Assembly (NCBI RefSeq): GCF_013404595.1
Contig: NZ_JABVAX010000001.1
Location: 372,001 to 436,000 of the forward strand
From: Jannaschia marina
GTDB lineage: Bacteria; Pseudomonadota; Alphaproteobacteria; Rhodobacterales; Rhodobacteraceae
Length of the DNA stretch: 64,000 nt
Direction: 5' to 3'
The notes under the pieces are model-generated. The model saw nothing but the letters and a program-made list of their open reading frames with translations, ran no database searches and had not been told where the DNA came from. The stretch's first letter is position 1. Each line of letters begins with the position of its first letter. Shown here in pieces: positions 25,231 through 34,139 of this stretch. Both the position numbers and the translations under genes were made by a program.

Positions 25231-26469
25231 TCACTCGTTGAACTCGGCGCGGTCGGGGATACGACCGAAGGCGATCTTCGCCCCGGTATAGGGCACCTTG
25301 TGGGGCGGCAGCTCGCCGAAACGCACCGTGTCCTGCCCGAAGCGCGCGTTGAGCGCATCGATCGCCGTGCAGAGCCCCTCGCGCGCCGTCGCCTCGCCGG
25401 CGGCCCGCGTCTCGAAGAGGTCGGCGACATGATCGGCCTCGTCCTGCAACGCGCCCAGCATCACCGAGACCGAAATCGGATGCCGGCACGGCAGGCGCGC
25501 CCAGTAGCGGTCGAAGGCCCGCGACAGGTCGAAGGTGTCGCGCGTCGGCGTGATCTCCCCGCTCGCTGATTGCGCCCCGTGGTCGGCGCATTTGAGCCCG
25601 ACGTGCAGCGACCGCGCGAAGCCGCCCTCCCGTCGCAGCCGCGCGGCGGCCTTCACGAGAAGGCGGCGGGCCACGGCACGCGCGGCCTCGGGGGTTCGGT
25701 TCTGCGGCGTCAGGCGTTGCCCGTGTCCGAGCGAATGGCGCTGCGTCTCGGGGGCCGCGACGGTCTCGCCGTGGAGCTGTCGCAGGAACCGCTCGCCCTC
25801 CACGTTGCCCCAGAGGTGCCGCGCGGCCTTGGGTGTCAGTGCATGGAGATCGGCGACGGTCCGGATGCCGGCCCGCGCAAGCCGCGGCCCGAGGCCCCCG
25901 GCGATCCCCGGCAGGTCGGTCGGGCTCAGGTGGGCAATCTTGTCCGGCAGCACCTCGGGCGCGAGCCAGTCGAGCCCCTCGGGCTTGCGCAGTTCCGCGG
26001 CGATCTTGGCGAGGAGCTTGTTCGGGGCCACCCCGACCGAGCAGGTGAGCGCCGGATGCACCTCCGCCCGGATCACCCGTTGCACCTCCGCCCCGAGGGC
26101 GAGCGCGGCGTCGAGCGCCTGTTGTCGACCCATCAGGCGGCAGGAGAATTCGTCGACCGAATGGGCGATATCGATGGGCAGGACCGTCTCGACGGCGGCG
26201 CGGATCCGGTGGTGGTAATCGACGAAGAGGTCGTGCCGCGCCGCCCGCACCGCGATCCCGGGGCAGAGCCGCCGCGCCTCCTCGAGCCGCGTGCCCATGC
26301 CCACGCCCCGCGCCTTCGCCTCCCGGCTGGCGGCGATGAGCGCGGCCCCCGGCGCATCGGTCGTCACCACGCCGACCGCGCGGGCCATCAACGCCGGCTC
26401 CTCCGCCTGGCAGACCGAGGCGAAGAATGAATTCATGTCGAAGAACAGGATGCGGACGCGGGAAACCAT
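25231..26469 (-). CDS. dinB: Y-family DNA polymerase (Pol IV-like)
   Basis: A 412-aa translesion polymerase. The catalytic acids are the Asp in ILFFDMNSFFASV and the Asp-Glu pair in SVDEFS; the Phe after MNS is at the sugar-gate position. TCSVGVAPNKLLAKIAAEL belongs to the palm/fingers, the thumb helix-hairpin-helix follows (DLPGIAGGLGPRLARAGI), and the little-finger domain forms the C-terminus. A canonical LexA box lies 36 bp upstream. MN rather than MD after the catalytic Asp sets it apart from E. coli DinB, so it may be a paralogous type. No imuA or dnaE2 is adjacent. Confidence 0.92.
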   Translation of the reverse strand: MVSRVRILFFDMNSFFASVCQAEEPALMARAVGVVTTDAPGAALIAASREAKARGVGMGTRLEEARRLCPGIAVRAARHDLFVDYHHRIRAAVETVLPIDIAHSVDEFSCRLMGRQQALDAALALGAEVQRVIRAEVHPALTCSVGVAPNKLLAKIAAELRKPEGLDWLAPEVLPDKIAHLSPTDLPGIAGGLGPRLARAGIRTVADLHALTPKAARHLWGNVEGERFLRQLHGETVAAPETQRHSLGHGQRLTPQNRTPEAARAVARRLLVKAAARLRREGGFARSLHVGLKCADHGAQSASGEITPTRDTFDLSRAFDRYWARLPCRHPISVSVMLGALQDEADHVADLFETRAAGEATAREGLCTAIDALNARFGQDTVRFGELPPHKVPYTGAKIAFGRIPDRAEFNE

Positions 26470-26504
26470 GGAGCACGGGAGAATCGGACTGGGCGAGCAG
26501 AATA

Positions 26505-26519
26505 GAACAAATTAAGAAC
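26505..26519 (-). promoter_or_regulatory. LexA (SOS) box of the alphaproteobacterial type
   Basis: On the minus strand this reads GTTC-TTAATTT-GTTC, an exact GTTC-N7-GTTC match to the known alphaproteobacterial LexA operator. It lies 36 bp before the polymerase ATG and abuts a TATTCT hexamer suitable as a -10 element, so LexA would block the promoter until DNA damage. The divergent aldo/keto reductase starts 57 bp away on the other side and may share the site. Confidence 0.85.
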
Positions 26520-26575
26520 ACCAGGAAGCGCGAGGCGCGCTTGCCTCACGGGGCGGGGCCTGCGAGGCTGATGCC

Positions 26576-27517
26576 ATGGCCACCATCACCAGCCCCGACG
26601 GCACCGCCCTCTCGCCGCTTTGCTTCGGCACCATGCAATTCGGCGGTCGCGCCGACGAAGGCGAAAGCCGCGCGATGTTCGACGCCTGCCGCGCGCGGGG
26701 CCTCAACTTCTTCGACACCGCCCATGTCTACACCGACGGCGAATCGGAGCGGCTTCTGGGCCGCTTCGCCGGTGCCGAGCGCGCGCGTCTCGTGATCGCC
26801 ACCAAGGCGGCCTACGGCGGCGGCGCGGGGCGACGGAACATCCTGTCGTCCCTCGACGACAGCCGGCGGCGGCTCGACATGGAGGTGATCGACATCCTCT
26901 ATCTCCACCGCTGGGACGGCGACACGCCGCTGGAGGAGAGCTTCGAGACGCTGGCCGAACTCCGGCAGGCCGGCACGATCCGCCACATCGCCGTCAGCAA
27001 TTTCGCCGCCTGGCAGGTGATGAAGGCGCAGGCCGTCGCCGCGCGCTTCGACGTGCGCATCGACATGATCCAGCCGATGTATTCGCTCGTGAAGCGACAG
27101 GCGGAGGTGGAGATCCTGCCGATGGCCGCGGACGCCGGTATCGCCGTTGCGCCCTATTCGCCGCTCGGCGGGGGGCTTCTGTCGGGGAAATACGCCGCCG
27201 GCGGCACCGGACGGCTGACCGAGGATGACCGCTATGCCGCGCGCTACGGCGAGAGCTGGATGCACGACACGGCCCGCGCGCTTTCGGCCCTGGCCGACGA
27301 CGTCGGCCACCATCCGGCGACGCTGGCCGTGGCCTGGTGCGCCGCCCACCCGGCGGTGACCGCACCCATCGTCAGCGCCCGCTCCGCCGCGCAGCTTGCC
27401 CCCTCGCTCGACGCGCTGGACCTGACGCTCGATGCGGACCTGATGGCACGGCTCTCCGCGCTCTCGCCACGACCCGCGCCAGCGACCGACCGCCTCGAGG
27501 AAGTGACCCCGAGGTAA
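26576..27517 (+). CDS. Aldo/keto reductase
   Basis: A 313-aa NADPH-dependent TIM-barrel oxidoreductase that reduces aldehydes or ketones. The catalytic Asp and Tyr lie in NFFDTAHVYTDGESE, the Lys in VIATKAAYG and the His in ILYLHRWD. QPMYSLVKRQAEVEILPMAAD and YSPLGGGLLSGKY are typical of the AKR11/YhdN-like branch. ATG 26576 has GAGG nine bases upstream. It is divergent from the SOS polymerase. No substrate-specific hint is available. Confidence 0.92.
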   Translation: MATITSPDGTALSPLCFGTMQFGGRADEGESRAMFDACRARGLNFFDTAHVYTDGESERLLGRFAGAERARLVIATKAAYGGGAGRRNILSSLDDSRRRLDMEVIDILYLHRWDGDTPLEESFETLAELRQAGTIRHIAVSNFAAWQVMKAQAVAARFDVRIDMIQPMYSLVKRQAEVEILPMAADAGIAVAPYSPLGGGLLSGKYAAGGTGRLTEDDRYAARYGESWMHDTARALSALADDVGHHPATLAVAWCAAHPAVTAPIVSARSAAQLAPSLDALDLTLDADLMARLSALSPRPAPATDRLEEVTPR

Positions 27518-27589
27518 CGCCCCGCCGGCAATTGTGTGTTTCCGCTACGTCGCTTGTGAGCCTGCGACAGAGTGTGACACTGTGCGCCG

Positions 27590-28645
27590 GTGGAGTGGGA
27601 CTTTCTCATCATCGGAGGAGGGATCGCGGGGGCATCGGCCGCCGCGGCACTGTCCTCGCTCGGCTCCGTCGTCCTCTGGGAGGCGGAAACGGCCTTCGGC
27701 ACCCATGCGTCCGGCCGCTCCGCTGCACTCTTCGAAGAGAGCTACGGATTGCCGCCCGTCGTCGCGCTCAACCGCGCCTCGCGGCAAGCCCATGCCGAGG
27801 CCAGCTGGCTCACACCGCGGGGCCTGATGCTCGTCGGGCTCGCCGGACAGGAGGCGGCGTTCGACGCCGACCTCGCAGGGATGCAGATGGAGCCGCTCGC
27901 GCTGGACGCGGCCAAGGCGCGCGTCCCGATCCTCTCCGATGCCGTGACACGCGTTGCCTGGCACGCCGACGCCTTCGATCTCGACACCGACGCCATGATC
28001 CAGAGCGGCCTGCGCGCTGCCAACCTGGCCGAGACCGACCGCCGCGTCGAGGCGCTCACGCCCGTCGAGGGCGGTTGGCTCGCGGTGGCGGGCGGCGCGC
28101 AGGTTACTGCGCGGCACGTCATCAACGCCGCCGGTCCCTGGGCCGATGAAATCGCCGGCCTCGCCGGGGTGCAGCCCCTGGGGCTCAGACCCTACCGCCG
28201 GTCCATGGCCCGGATCGCCGCGCCGGGCGGTGCCGACGTGCGCGACTGGCCGATGATGCTGGGGGTCGGCGAAAGCTGGTACGCCAAACCCGACGCCGGC
28301 GCGCTCATCGTCTCGCCCGCCGAGGAAGACGCGCATCCGCCCGCCGACGTCTGGGCCGACGACATGGTGCTGGCCGAGGGGCTCGCCCGCTATCAGGAAG
28401 CGGTGACCGAGCCGGTGACGCGCCCGCTCGCCACCTGGGCCGGGCTGCGCAGTTTCACGCCCGACCGCTGCCTCGCCATCGGCGCGTCCGAGCGCGACGG
28501 CTTCTGGTGGTGTGCGGGGCAGGGGGGCTACGGCTTCCAGACGGCCCCCGCCGCGGCTGCGCATCTGGCCGATTGCATCGCCGGGCGCGCCTCGCCGCTC
28601 GACAGGGGCGTCGTCGCCGCGCTCGATCCGGGGCGTTTCCGTTGA
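27590..28645 (+). CDS. FAD-dependent oxidoreductase, DadA/glycine oxidase family
   Basis: A 351-aa flavoprotein. The Rossmann motif FLIIGGGIAGASAAAALS at the N-terminus is followed by an acidic residue (VVLWEAE), then THASGRSAALFEESYG; ARHVINAAGPWADEIAGLAG and the C-terminal GFWWCAGQGGYGFQTAPA bind FAD in the DAO fold. It likely oxidises an amino acid or amine to an imino compound. The start is GTG 27590 without a clear ribosome site. Its stop overlaps the TTG start of the methyltransferase gene, so the two are coupled. Substrate unknown. Confidence 0.9.
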   Translation: MEWDFLIIGGGIAGASAAAALSSLGSVVLWEAETAFGTHASGRSAALFEESYGLPPVVALNRASRQAHAEASWLTPRGLMLVGLAGQEAAFDADLAGMQMEPLALDAAKARVPILSDAVTRVAWHADAFDLDTDAMIQSGLRAANLAETDRRVEALTPVEGGWLAVAGGAQVTARHVINAAGPWADEIAGLAGVQPLGLRPYRRSMARIAAPGGADVRDWPMMLGVGESWYAKPDAGALIVSPAEEDAHPPADVWADDMVLAEGLARYQEAVTEPVTRPLATWAGLRSFTPDRCLAIGASERDGFWWCAGQGGYGFQTAPAAAAHLADCIAGRASPLDRGVVAALDPGRFR

Positions 28646-29295
28646 TCCGGCGACTGCGCACCACGCCGACCGAGCCCGTCGCCGACGCCGAAGGCCGGCT
28701 CTCGGCCCCGGCCGCGCTGCGCAACCGCGACGCGATCCTCGACGTTTTGCTGCCGCGGATGCCGCGCCGGGGCGACGTGCTGGAGCTCGCATCGGGCACC
28801 GGCGAGCACATCGCCGCGCTCGCCGCCCACCGCCCCGACCTCGATTTCCACCCGAGCGACCCGGACCCGAGCCGCCGCACCTCCATCGACGCCCACTGCA
28901 GGGGCCTCCCGAACGTGGCGCCCGCGGGCGACATCGACGTCGGCGAGCCCGGCTGGGCGATCGAGAAGGCAGCCGACATGGTCCTCGTCGTGAACCTGCT
29001 GCACCTGATCTCCGACGCGGAGCTTTCCGTCCTCCTCGACGAGGCGAGCCGTGCGCTCGCTCCCGGCGGGCTCCTGGCGATCTACGGGCCGTTCCTGCGC
29101 GGCGGCCTCCTCACCAGCGAGGGCGACCGCAGCTTCGACGCGAGCCTGCGCGCGCAGGATCCGGCGGTCGGCTACAAGGACGTCGACATGCTGCGCACCG
29201 TGCTGCAGGTGCTGGAGCTCGCCGTCGAGGTAGTCGAGATGCCGGCGAACAACCTGATGGTGCTCGGGCGGGCCAAGGCGGTCGCCGGGCTCTGA
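28642..29295 (+). CDS. DUF938 family SAM-dependent methyltransferase
   Basis: A 217-aa class I methyltransferase-like protein. SAPAALRNRDAILDVLLPRM and DVLELASGTGEHIAALA form the DUF938 start and SAM-binding motif I; FHPSDPDPSRRTSIDAH supplies the acidic motif II and VLVVNLLHLIS motif IV. GLLAIYGPFLRGG and a terminal NNLMVLGRA follow. The likely start is TTG 28642, overlapping the FAD gene stop as TTGA. The family is widespread but its substrate is uncharacterised. Confidence 0.88.
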   Translation: MIRRLRTTPTEPVADAEGRLSAPAALRNRDAILDVLLPRMPRRGDVLELASGTGEHIAALAAHRPDLDFHPSDPDPSRRTSIDAHCRGLPNVAPAGDIDVGEPGWAIEKAADMVLVVNLLHLISDAELSVLLDEASRALAPGGLLAIYGPFLRGGLLTSEGDRSFDASLRAQDPAVGYKDVDMLRTVLQVLELAVEVVEMPANNLMVLGRAKAVAGL

Positions 29296-29337
29296 GCCCT
29301 CGGGCCGGTTCGTCGAAGCAGGGCGACCGGGCCGCCC

Positions 29338-30030
29338 TCAGCCGCCCCGCCCGAGCCGCGCCCGCAGATCGTTGAGCGTCGCCTGCTGCGCGCTGTCCAT
29401 CGCCGCCGTGCGCGAACGGAAGAGCGTCGCCTGGCTGTCGTGGATCAACCCGTCGGCCAGCACCTTCAGGTGGTTCGCCCGCAGCGTCTCGCCGGTCGAG
29501 GTGATGTCGGCGATCATCTCGGCGGTGTGGTTCAGCACCGTGCCCTCGGTCGCGCCCTGGCTGTCGACCAACTGGTAGTCCGCGACGCCGTTCTGCTGCA
29601 GGAACTCCCGCACGAGGCGGTGATACTTCGTCGCGATCCGCATCCGGTGGCCGTGGGTCGCGCGGAATTGCGCGGCGGCGGCATCCAGGTCGTCGAGGGT
29701 GTCCACATCGATCCAGACCTTCGGCACGGCCAGGATCAGGTCCGCGTGTCCGAACCCCATCGGCGCGACCGCTTCGACCTTGTCCTCCCAGCGGGTCAGC
29801 TTTTCGCGCACGAGATCGCTGCCCGTCACCCCGAGGTGGATGCGCCCGGCGGCCAGTTCGCGGGGGATCTCCCCGGCCGAGAGCAGTACGAGCGCAACCT
29901 CCGCCCCCTCCACGGCACCGGCATATTCCCGGTCGGAGCCGGTGCGACTCAGCGTCAGGCCCCGCGCGCCGAACCAGTCGAAGGTCTTCTCCATCAGCCG
30001 TCCCTTCGACGGCACGCCGAGCCGGATCAT
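29338..30030 (-). CDS. hisG: ATP phosphoribosyltransferase catalytic subunit (short form)
   Basis: A 230-aa enzyme of the first step of histidine synthesis, joining ATP and PRPP. RLGVPSKGRLMEKTF at the start, the phosphate-binding loop region DITSTGETLRANHLK and ADLILAVPKVWIDVDTLDDL fit the short HisGS form, which lacks the regulatory domain and needs HisZ. The adjacent hisZ gene overlaps its start (ATGA), consistent with the hetero-octameric HisZG enzyme. It is the last gene of the hisS-hisZ-hisG unit. Confidence 0.96.
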   Translation of the reverse strand: MIRLGVPSKGRLMEKTFDWFGARGLTLSRTGSDREYAGAVEGAEVALVLLSAGEIPRELAAGRIHLGVTGSDLVREKLTRWEDKVEAVAPMGFGHADLILAVPKVWIDVDTLDDLDAAAAQFRATHGHRMRIATKYHRLVREFLQQNGVADYQLVDSQGATEGTVLNHTAEMIADITSTGETLRANHLKVLADGLIHDSQATLFRSRTAAMDSAQQATLNDLRARLGRGG

Positions 30031-31118
30031 GCGAGACCCTCCAGCAAGCCGGGACGGATCACGCCGCCAACCGCCGGGATCGACCGCCCATCGCCAAGTA
30101 CCGCCGTCAGAGCGTCGTAGCGGCCGCCCGTCGCCAGCGGCGGCAGGTCGGGCCGCAGGGGCGCGGCGAAGGTGAAGGTGAAGCCGTCGTAGTATTCCAT
30201 GGCCGAGCGCCCGCGCGCCGGCGCGAACGACAGCCGCGCCGGATCGTGCCCGCGCCGGGCGAGCGCCTCGGCCCGTGCCTCCAGACGGTCGACCGCCGGG
30301 CTCAGGCCGGGCAGGTCCACCGCCATGTCCCGCAGGGGCGAGAGCGCCGCGTCCATCGGCCCGTCCATCGCGAGGATCATGGCGATCACCTCGGCCTCGG
30401 TGCGGGCGATCGGCGGCGTCCCGGCGTCTTCGGCGAGGGCTTGCGTCCGCGCCGCGATCTCGCCCGCCCCACGCAGGCCAACGGCGGTGCCCGCCGCCTG
30501 GATGAGCGTCTCGGGGGCCGTGTGCGTCAACTGTTCGAGCAGGAGGCCGCGCGTGTGCGTGGGGGGGATCGCGCCGGTGTAGCGCTCCATCAGCCGCCGG
30601 AACCGCGCCGGCCGCCAGAGATGCCGCTTGAGCGCCGCGCGCCGCCGCGCGGAGGTGGTGAGCCCCGCGATGGCCGCGATCAGGATGCCGAGGTCGCCCG
30701 TCGCCGGCACCGCCTCCCAGGGGGCGAGCGCGCGGGCGATCAGGTCGAAGACCTCGGCATCCGCCGCCGCCGGGTCGCTGCCGTCGAAGACCTCGAAGCC
30801 GACCTGCAGGTATTCGCGCGGCCGCCCTTCGTCGACCTCCTGCCGCCGAAAGACCTCGCCCGTGTAGCAGTAGCGCGCGGGATCCGCGCCCTCTGCCATG
30901 TGCCGCTGGACGACCGGAACCGTGAAGTCGGGGCGCAGCATCGTCTCGCCCGCGATCGGGTCGTGAGTGACGAAAGCGCGCCCGCGAATATCCTCACCGT
31001 AGAGGTCGAGCAGCGTGCCCGCAGGCTGCAGGATGTCGGTCTCGACGGGCGTCGCGCCGGCCGCGACGAAGCCCTGCATCAGGTCCGCGGCCCGGGCGCG
31101 GTCGGCGGCGGAGATCAT
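30027..31118 (-). CDS. hisZ: ATP phosphoribosyltransferase regulatory subunit
   Basis: A 363-aa paralogue of histidyl-tRNA synthetase that activates short-form HisG and mediates histidine feedback. The class II synthetase-like core is visible ([43 protein letters not shown]), and the C-terminal anticodon-binding domain of true HisS is absent, as expected. It overlaps hisS upstream (ATGA) and hisG downstream (ATGA). Confidence 0.95.
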   Translation of the reverse strand: MISAADRARAADLMQGFVAAGATPVETDILQPAGTLLDLYGEDIRGRAFVTHDPIAGETMLRPDFTVPVVQRHMAEGADPARYCYTGEVFRRQEVDEGRPREYLQVGFEVFDGSDPAAADAEVFDLIARALAPWEAVPATGDLGILIAAIAGLTTSARRRAALKRHLWRPARFRRLMERYTGAIPPTHTRGLLLEQLTHTAPETLIQAAGTAVGLRGAGEIAARTQALAEDAGTPPIARTEAEVIAMILAMDGPMDAALSPLRDMAVDLPGLSPAVDRLEARAEALARRGHDPARLSFAPARGRSAMEYYDGFTFTFAAPLRPDLPPLATGGRYDALTAVLGDGRSIPAVGGVIRPGLLEGLA

Positions 31119-32596
31119 TGGAGCAGGGACTTCAGGAAGGGCACGAGATCACCCCGCTTGACCTCGGTCTGCGAGGGGTTCTCCTTCCACTCCTCAAGGC
31201 TTGCCTCTTCGGCCAGCTTCGCGCCCAGCACGAGGTCCTTCACCTGCAGGACGCCGCGCGCAGCCTCGTCCTCGCCCATGATGATCGCCGCCGGAGACCC
31301 CCGGTCGTCGGCGTATTTCAACTGGTTGCCGAACTTCTTCGGGTTGCCGAGGTAGACTTCCGCCCGGATGCCCGCCGCCCGCAGCTCGCCCACGATGGCC
31401 TGATAGTCGGCCATGCGGTCGCGATCCATGACGGTGACGACGACGGGCCCCCGTGCGGCTTGGGTCGTCTGCCCCTTCATCCGCAGCGCAGCCAGAAGCC
31501 GGTCCACCCCGATGGAGACGCCCGTAGCCGGAACCGCCTGCCCGGTGAACCGCGTCACGAGGTCGTCGTAACGCCCCCCGCCCGCAACCGACCCGAACTG
31601 CCGCGGCCGCCCCTTCTCGTCCTTGATCTCGAAGGTCAGCTCCGCCTCGTAGACCGGGCCGGTGTAATAGCCGAGGCCGCGCACGACGGAGGGGTCGATG
31701 ACGATGCGGTCTGGGCCGTAGCCCTGGGCTTGGAGCAGGTCGGAGATTTGCTCCAGTTCGGCGACGCCTTCCTGACCGAGTTCGCTGCCCGTGACGATGT
31801 CGTTCAGCCGCTGGCACGTCTCGGCACCATTGTCCCGCCGCGCGTCCATGAAGGCCATGACGGTGTCGGCCTGCGCCTCGCCCAGGCCCGCACCCTCGGT
31901 AAAGTCCCCGCTCTCGTCCTTCCGGCCCTCACCCAGCAGCGCCCGCACGCCCTCGACACCCAGACGATCCAGCTTGTCGATGGCTCTGAGCACGATCCCG
32001 CGCTCTGCTTCCTTGTCCTCCCCGGCCAGTCCCGCGACCTCCAGCACCCCGTTGAGCACCTTCCGGTTGTTCACCCGCACCACGTAATCGCCGCGCGCGA
32101 TCCCGACGGCCTCCAGCGTGTCCGCCAGCATCGCGCAGATCTCCGCGTCCGCCGCCACGCTCGCCGTGCCCACGGTATCCGCGTCGCATTGGTAGAACTG
32201 CCGGAAGCGCCCCGGCCCCGGCTTCTCGTTGCGCCAGACCGGGCCCATCGCATAGCGGCGGTAGGGCGTGGGCAGGTCGTTGCGGTGCTGTGCATAGACC
32301 CGCGCCAAGGGCGCCGTCATGTCGTAGCGCAGCGCCAGCCAGTCGCCGTCCTCCTCGCCCGCTTCCTGCCAGGCAAAGACGCCCGCATTCGGCCGGTCCA
32401 CGTCCGGGAGGAAGGAGCCGAGCGCCTCCACCGTCTCCACCGCCGAGGTCTCCAGCGCGTCGAAGCCGTAGCGGTGATAGACTTCCGCGATGCGGTCGAG
32501 CATGGCTTTGCGCTCGGTCACATCGGCCCCGAAATAGTCGCGGAACCCCTTGGGAGTCTCGGCCCGGGGGCGACGGATCTTCTGTTTCTTGGCCAT
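31115..32596 (-). CDS. hisS: Histidyl-tRNA synthetase
   Basis: A 493-aa class II aminoacyl-tRNA synthetase charging tRNA-His. Motif 1 lies near [18 protein letters not shown], motif 2 is [27 protein letters not shown], the histidine loop is [13 protein letters not shown], and motif 3 is [15 protein letters not shown]. The C-terminal anticodon-binding domain (about 395-493) is present ([17 protein letters not shown]). Length is typical of the alphaproteobacterial form. First gene of the unit with hisZ and hisG; divergent from slyX. Confidence 0.97.
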   Translation of the reverse strand: MAKKQKIRRPRAETPKGFRDYFGADVTERKAMLDRIAEVYHRYGFDALETSAVETVEALGSFLPDVDRPNAGVFAWQEAGEEDGDWLALRYDMTAPLARVYAQHRNDLPTPYRRYAMGPVWRNEKPGPGRFRQFYQCDADTVGTASVAADAEICAMLADTLEAVGIARGDYVVRVNNRKVLNGVLEVAGLAGEDKEAERGIVLRAIDKLDRLGVEGVRALLGEGRKDESGDFTEGAGLGEAQADTVMAFMDARRDNGAETCQRLNDIVTGSELGQEGVAELEQISDLLQAQGYGPDRIVIDPSVVRGLGYYTGPVYEAELTFEIKDEKGRPRQFGSVAGGGRYDDLVTRFTGQAVPATGVSIGVDRLLAALRMKGQTTQAARGPVVVTVMDRDRMADYQAIVGELRAAGIRAEVYLGNPKKFGNQLKYADDRGSPAAIIMGEDEAARGVLQVKDLVLGAKLAEEASLEEWKENPSQTEVKRGDLVPFLKSLLQ

Positions 32597-32680
32597 GCTG
32601 GCCCCCGATCTCGAAGCGGTCTAGAACTCGCCCGGTCCATACGGCCCGCGCCCCGGGCGCGCAACCTTGGGAGCCCCTCC

Positions 32681-32875
32681 ATGCAGGACCTCGAAGAACG
32701 CATCGCGCATCTGACCCGGCTGGCCGAGGATCTCTCGGACGTCGTCGCCCGGCAGGACCGCCAGATCGCCGCGCTGGAATCCCGCGTGACCCGCCTGATG
32801 CAGCGCGCCGCCGAGCAGGAGGCCGAGGCCGGCGGGTCGGTCACCATCGCGAACGAACGCCCGCCCCACTGGTGA
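32681..32875 (+). CDS. slyX: SlyX family protein
   Basis: A 64-aa coiled-coil protein: DLEERIAHLTRLAEDLSDVVARQDRQIAALE carries heptads through most of its length, and the end PPHW is the characteristic SlyX C-terminus (PPHY/W). ATG 32681 has GGGAG upstream. The exact function of SlyX is not known. It is divergent from hisS and 36 bp before the P450 gene, possibly co-transcribed with it. Confidence 0.88.
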   Translation: MQDLEERIAHLTRLAEDLSDVVARQDRQIAALESRVTRLMQRAAEQEAEAGGSVTIANERPPHW

Positions 32876-32911
32876 GTTGACCGGGCCCCGGCCCGCCCGC
32901 ATCGTCCGGGC

Positions 32912-34057
32912 ATGATCCTGACCGACCTGCCCGCCGGCTTCCACGACGATCCGTTCCCGCACTACGCGGTCCTGCGCGAGGCCGGCGCGGTGCGGCAGTC
33001 CGACGGCTCGGTCCTCCTCGGGCGGCACGCCGACCTGACGGCGATCTACAAGGACACGGAGACTTTCCGCAGCGACAAGACCGAGGTGTTCCGCCCGAAA
33101 TACGGCGAGAGCCCGCTCTACGAGCATCACACGACGTCGCTCGTCTTCAACGACCCGCCGCTCCACACCCGGGTCCGCCGCGTGCTGACCGGCGCGCTGA
33201 CGCCCCGCGCACTGGAGCGGCTCCGGCCCTCCCTCGCCGCGCTCGTCGACCGGCTCATGGACGACCTCGGGCCGACCCCCGACCTGATCGAGCAGTTCGC
33301 CGCCGCCATCCCCGTGGAGGTGATCGGCGACCTCCTCGCCGTGCCGCGGGCCGAGCGGGGGCCGCTACGCGATTGGTCGCTCGCCATCCTCGGCGCGCTC
33401 GAACCCGCGCTCGCGCCCGAGGCCCGGGCGCGGGGCAACGCCGCCGTGACCGACTTCCTCGCCTACCTGCGCGACCTCGTGACCCGCCGCCGCGTCGCGC
33501 CGGGCGATCCGGAGACCGATGTGCTGACCCGGCTCCTGCAGGACGGCGATCTGTCTGAGGCCGAGCTTCTGCACAATTGCATCTTCATCCTGAACGCCGG
33601 CCACGAGACGACGACCAACCTCATCGGCAACGCGCTCTGGCTCCTCGACCGCTCACCGGTGCATCGGCGCGGCGACGTCGCGCAGATCGTGGAGGAGACG
33701 CTGCGCCTCGAATCCCCCAACCAGTTCGGCAACCGCCAGACGACGCGGGCCGTCACGCTCCACGGTCTCGACATCCCCGCCGGCACCGACCTGCATCTCT
33801 GCATCGGCGCGGCCAACCGTGACCTGGAGGTCTTCGCGACCCCCGACGAGATGCGCCTCGACCGGGGCGCGCCGCGCCACCTCGCCTTCGCGGCCGGGCC
33901 CCATGTCTGCATCGGGCTCACGCTCGCGCGGATGGAGGGCCAGGTCGCGCTCGATGCCTTCCTGCGGCGCTTCCCCGACTACCGGATCACCGGCGGGCAG
34001 CGCGGCAACCGCGTGCGGTTCCGGGGGTTCGAGCGGCTCGACGCCACACTGGCCTGA
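32912..34057 (+). CDS. Cytochrome P450
   Basis: A soluble bacterial P450 of 381 aa. The I-helix oxygen-activation motif is NAGHETTTN (about 228-236), ExxR is EETLR (Glu262, Arg265), and the haem-binding loop FAAGPHVCIGLTLARME carries the thiolate Cys333. The loop has Ala where most P450s have Gly after Phe. VFNDPPLHTRVRRVL is the C-helix. No ferredoxin or reductase gene is adjacent, so redox partners must be encoded elsewhere. It hydroxylates an unknown small molecule. Confidence 0.94.
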   Translation: MILTDLPAGFHDDPFPHYAVLREAGAVRQSDGSVLLGRHADLTAIYKDTETFRSDKTEVFRPKYGESPLYEHHTTSLVFNDPPLHTRVRRVLTGALTPRALERLRPSLAALVDRLMDDLGPTPDLIEQFAAAIPVEVIGDLLAVPRAERGPLRDWSLAILGALEPALAPEARARGNAAVTDFLAYLRDLVTRRRVAPGDPETDVLTRLLQDGDLSEAELLHNCIFILNAGHETTTNLIGNALWLLDRSPVHRRGDVAQIVEETLRLESPNQFGNRQTTRAVTLHGLDIPAGTDLHLCIGAANRDLEVFATPDEMRLDRGAPRHLAFAAGPHVCIGLTLARMEGQVALDAFLRRFPDYRITGGQRGNRVRFRGFERLDATLA

Positions 34058-34058
34058 C

Positions 34059-34093
34059 GCGCTCCGAGGCGTATCTCGAAAGCGGAGAGCGGC
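34059..34093 (+). repeat. Possible degenerate copy of the GC-rich dispersed repeat
   Basis: GCGCTCCGAGGCGTATCTCG followed by an AAAGCGGAGAG purine stretch, just after the P450 stop, resembles the right half of the element at 61321-61378 (GCGCTCCCCGGGCGTATTTCG then AGAGGAAGGAG). The GGGGGC-GCCCCC hairpin half is absent here, so it would be a partial copy. Confidence 0.35.
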
Positions 34094-34139
34094 CCTCGAT
34101 CTCTCTGCCGTCAATACGCCCGCCGGAGGCTCCGACGCC

